From an uncultured bacterium (GTDB lineage: Bacteria; Patescibacteriota; Dojkabacteria; CALFHW01): DNA of 13,368 bases. The position numbers and the translations under genes are program-made. This document shows positions 12,119-13,368 of the stretch, one piece after another (position 1 is the stretch's first letter; each line of letters opens with the position of its first letter). Location: assembly GCA_937876695.1 (NCBI GenBank), contig CALFHW010000114.1, forward strand, positions 1 through 13,368, read 5' to 3'. The notes beneath the pieces were generated by a model. It was not told the DNA's origin. It did no database searches and saw only the letters and a program-made list of their open reading frames with translations.

Positions 12119-13368
12119 TCACTTCAACAATATAGACGATAGTTTGTGCATACAGTCGCTGATAAGCGGCTTCAGCATAACTTTGGAATCCGAAACAATA
12201 CTCAACGGGAACCTAGCTTGAATTCTAGCTACCTCATCATTTTCTTGCAAGTGATGACCAGATGGCCTGAGCAGTAGTAGAAATCCTGACTCATCAAAGT
12301 CACCTAGACACATACCTTCTTTTTGCCAAATGAGGGGTCGATCTTGAGCACTATCGAGATAGATAATTTTATCCCCTTCACCGATTTTTTCTAGTTCTCT
12401 GGCGGCATTGTCGCTCTGTTGTCTATATATGCCGCTACGTAAGTTTGTATCAGGTACCTGGTAATCACTTTTGTGAGGAGAACGGAGGAAGATTTGAGCT
12501 CCTGCAAGGCTCTCTACACCTGCTCGGTTGTATTGATCGCTATCGACTACAATATCAGTAATACCCAGAAACTCCGCTAAGTTGAAAATTGCCAGCGGCA
12601 ATTGACCCGCTTCGAGTTGCAGCTTAGTATGCATTGGGACTGAGGCAATTTGCCTGGGGTTAATTTCAATCAAGTAAGGCTTTCCAGTAGTCTCATCGAC
12701 CACCAAATCAATGCCAAAGAATCCTCTAAAGCCTTTATCAATTAGAGCCATACCAACACCTTCAGCAAGTAATCTGATCTGTTCGATTTGCGTCTGACTC
12801 AGAAGCTGCTGAGGCAGCATCCAATCATTTCCCACTGTGGTGGCAGGGTTATTGGTAAGTCCTGAAATACCTGTGTATTGGTATGATAGGCCTGCCACCA
12901 ACACTTTACTTCCATAAACACAGCCATTAACCGTAAATGCTTGCCCGTGTATCATTTCCACAATTCTGCAAGCTCTATTGGGGTATTGTGCAATCTGCTC
13001 ATTCAAATCAGGATAACTATTAAGACTATCTACACTGGTAATCATAAATGTAGAAGACCCTGTATGTCCGAATGGTAGTTGCACCACCACACCGCCATTG
13101 ATGCTTTCCCTAACTAAATCCTGTAACTCGCCGATTCTAGCCACTTTTGACTGCGGCAAATGCGTAGCTATAGCAGTTTGTTCAAGCCATTGGAACTGAC
13201 TAACTTTATTCTCTAGAGCGCGTGTCAGACTGGCAGTGTTGTTTAAAACTGTGAAATTCTCTTTGCCCTCTAACTCCCCCAAAACGCCATCCGAAGTGTT
13301 TTTGAAGAATTGGATGTAAGCTTTGCTGTCACGATTATCGGAAGCAAAGCCTCTACTAGCTCCAGCAT
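12119..13368 (-). CDS. ATP-grasp superfamily ligase, C-terminal 415 residues
   Basis: ATP-grasp enzymes activate a carboxylate as acyl-phosphate and join it to an amine, thiol or hydroxyl. The gene is cut at the right edge; the frame is open to the last base, so any start inside the window (for example TTG at 13282) is artificial. Counting visible residues, the ATP-binding loop-like VVQLPFGHTGSSTF lies at 94-107, with Gln where a Lys is common. The segment RIVEMIHGQAFTVNG (134-148) and the metal-binding FFGIDLVVD ... YLIEINPR (216-238) are typical ATP-grasp elements. A further 170 or so residues after the core are unrecognised. The next gene, 30 nt downstream, is an NlpC/P60-like hydrolase, so the two probably act on the same molecule. 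The substrate cannot be deduced; a peptide-ligase role is inference. Confidence 0.8.
   Translation of the reverse strand, partial: AGASRGFASDNRDSKAYIQFFKNTSDGVLGELEGKENFTVLNNTASLTRALENKVSQFQWLEQTAIATHLPQSKVARIGELQDLVRESINGGVVVQLPFGHTGSSTFMITSVDSLNSYPDLNEQIAQYPNRACRIVEMIHGQAFTVNGCVYGSKVLVAGLSYQYTGISGLTNNPATTVGNDWMLPQQLLSQTQIEQIRLLAEGVGMALIDKGFRGFFGIDLVVDETTGKPYLIEINPRQIASVPMHTKLQLEAGQLPLAIFNLAEFLGITDIVVDSDQYNRAGVESLAGAQIFLRSPHKSDYQVPDTNLRSGIYRQQSDNAARELEKIGEGDKIIYLDSAQDRPLIWQKEGMCLGDFDESGFLLLLRPSGHHLQENDEVARIQARFPLSIVSDSKVMLKPLISDCMHKLSSILLK

Noticed and set aside
12119..13282. ATP-grasp gene starting at the TTG at 13282
   Set aside because: The frame upstream of 13282 stays open without a stop to the window edge and reads as protein-like sequence, so the gene is truncated by the edge.

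Overview
The window looks like a compact chromosomal segment of a small-genome bacterium. Candidate Phyla Radiation / Patescibacteria is my best guess, perhaps near Saccharibacteria. This is an inference from gene content: a class II ribonucleotide reductase paired with NrdR, a short HrcA, a hrcA-grpE-dnaK operon without dnaJ, an orphan TyrA-like enzyme with no other aromatic pathway genes, tight spacing, and almost no Shine-Dalgarno sequences. TAA, TAG and TGA all act as stops, so the code is standard. Thirteen protein genes are supported, two of them cut by the window edges. There are no RNA genes, insertion sequences, CRISPR arrays or gaps over 300 bases.

Layout: (1) 1-1130, minus strand: nrdR then nrdJ (cut at the left edge), behind a promoter carrying two candidate NrdR boxes. 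(2) 1281-2733, minus: a TyrA-family dehydrogenase overlapping by 8 nt a PHP-domain protein that lacks two usual metal-ligand histidines. (3) 2796-4961, plus: glycyl-tRNA synthetase, a membrane-anchored HEPN-like small protein whose start overlaps the glyS stop, and a pterin-4a-carbinolamine dehydratase. (4) 4994-7807, minus: a 937-residue SF2 helicase with its own promoter and a long C-terminal extension of unknown function. (5) 7894-13368, minus: an ATP-grasp enzyme (cut at the right edge), an NlpC/P60-like cysteine hydrolase, then hrcA, grpE and dnaK, closed by a strong intrinsic terminator.

How the genes work together: nrdR-nrdJ is a self-regulated dNTP supply unit. hrcA-grpE-dnaK is the heat-shock chaperone core with its repressor, and a degenerate CIRCE-like site overlaps its promoter. 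The ATP-grasp plus NlpC/P60 pair, the helicase tail, the TyrA-PHP pair and the glyS-coupled HEPN-like protein are the least explained parts. Promoters recognisable by eye repeatedly show an extended -10 (TGn) element, and glyS and probably tyrA appear to be transcribed as leaderless mRNAs.
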